Below are positions 14,183 to 14,446 of a DNA stretch of 14,446 bases, one piece after another. Under the pieces are notes generated by a model that ran no database searches, was not told the DNA's origin, and worked only from the letters and a program-made list of their open reading frames with translations. The stretch is from NCBI GenBank assembly GCA_002297415.1, contig DBKZ01000092.1:1451-15896 (forward strand), given 5' to 3'. The DNA is from Ruminococcaceae bacterium UBA737 (GTDB lineage: Bacteria > Bacillota > Clostridia > Oscillospirales > Acutalibacteraceae). Position 1 is the stretch's first letter, and every line of letters starts with the position of its first letter. Both the position numbers and the translations under genes were made by a program.

Positions 14183-14446
14183 GTGCAGAATAAAAAAACG
14201 GCTCTTATTGCCATGAGCGGCGGCGTTGACAGCAGTGTTGCGGCTTATTTAATGGTAAAAAAAGGCTATGAATGTATGGGAACGACCATGCGGCTTTACA
14301 GAAATGAGGATATCGGACTTTGCAATTTTCATACCTGTTGCTCGCAAAAGGATATTGACGATGCCGCCGAGGTTGCTTTCAACCTTGACATTCCGTATGA
14401 AGTGCTGGATTTCACCTTTGACTTTAAGGACAAAATAATAGATAAG
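14183..14446 (+). CDS. mnmA: tRNA 2-thiouridine(34) synthase MnmA, N-terminal 88 codons (runs off right edge)
   Basis: MnmA adenylates U34 of Lys, Glu and Gln tRNAs and transfers sulfur from a cysteine desulfurase relay to give s2U34. The visible part starts MQNKKTALIAMSGGVDSSVA from a GTG codon, with the PP-loop ATP-pyrophosphatase motif SGGVDSS at residues 12-18. It goes on to GTTMRL, then TCCSQKDIDDAAEVAFNLDIPYEVLDF. The CCS...DI.DA..VA..L.IP pattern is that of clostridial and cyanobacterial MnmA rather than the E. coli/B. subtilis form with a tryptophan at this place. The catalytic cysteines and the TPNP motif lie beyond the edge. It is 4 bases after trmO, so both tRNA-modification genes are co-transcribed with purB and the ATPase. 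Confidence 0.92.
   Translation, partial: MQNKKTALIAMSGGVDSSVAAYLMVKKGYECMGTTMRLYRNEDIGLCNFHTCCSQKDIDDAAEVAFNLDIPYEVLDFTFDFKDKIIDK

Noticed and set aside
1..14446. CRISPR arrays, insertion sequences, tRNA or rRNA genes, phage or defence genes
   Set aside because: I saw no regularly spaced repeats, transposase-like frames, or RNA gene signatures. The only noncoding stretch longer than about 25 bases is 9235-9438.

Overview
The window is a compact, almost fully coding stretch of bacterial chromosome of moderately low GC. Shine-Dalgarno sites (AGGAG type) and sigma-A-like promoters are strong. The leftward gene order nusB-xseA-xseB-ispA-dxs-tlyA-nadK-argR-recN is the order known from Clostridia and, with small changes, from Bacilli. 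Together with the sequence style of PurB, MnmA and ArgR this points to a Firmicute, most likely a clostridial (Ruminococcaceae/Oscillospiraceae-like) anaerobe. The family-level placement is inference.

Layout: two divergent transcription units meet at a 204-base intergenic region (9235-9438). The minus-strand unit (9234 down to 1, running off the left edge) holds ten genes: nusB, xseA, xseB, ispA, dxs, tlyA, nadK, argR, recN and the first 303 codons of tyrS. Six of its nine junctions overlap, and no gap exceeds 21 bases. The plus-strand unit (9439 to the right edge) holds purB, a 10-TM P-type cation ATPase, trmO (TsaA family) and the first 88 codons of mnmA, with gaps of 19, 2 and 4 bases.

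How the genes fit together: the leftward unit combines transcription antitermination (NusB), DNA repair (exonuclease VII, RecN), isoprenoid precursor and FPP synthesis (Dxs, IspA), rRNA 2'-O-methylation (TlyA), NADP supply (NadK), arginine-responsive regulation (ArgR) and tRNA charging (TyrS). The rightward unit joins purine synthesis (PurB), ion transport, and two tRNA-modification enzymes (TrmO at A37, MnmA at U34). Each unit has a good predicted promoter in the intergenic region. Between the promoters lies a 9-bp-arm inverted repeat that also resembles a pair of degenerate ARG boxes.

Nothing here is clearly a new biological system; this is mostly core housekeeping DNA. The most unusual observation is the P-type ATPase: two nearly invariant family motifs are altered (DKTGT to DKTGI, TGDGVND to TGDSISD), while the acidic catalytic residues and the ion-binding residues of the calcium-pump type are kept. 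Other points of note are tyrS embedded in an operon with no space for its own leader, a TTG start on dxs, and the absence of spoIVB/spo0A after recN.
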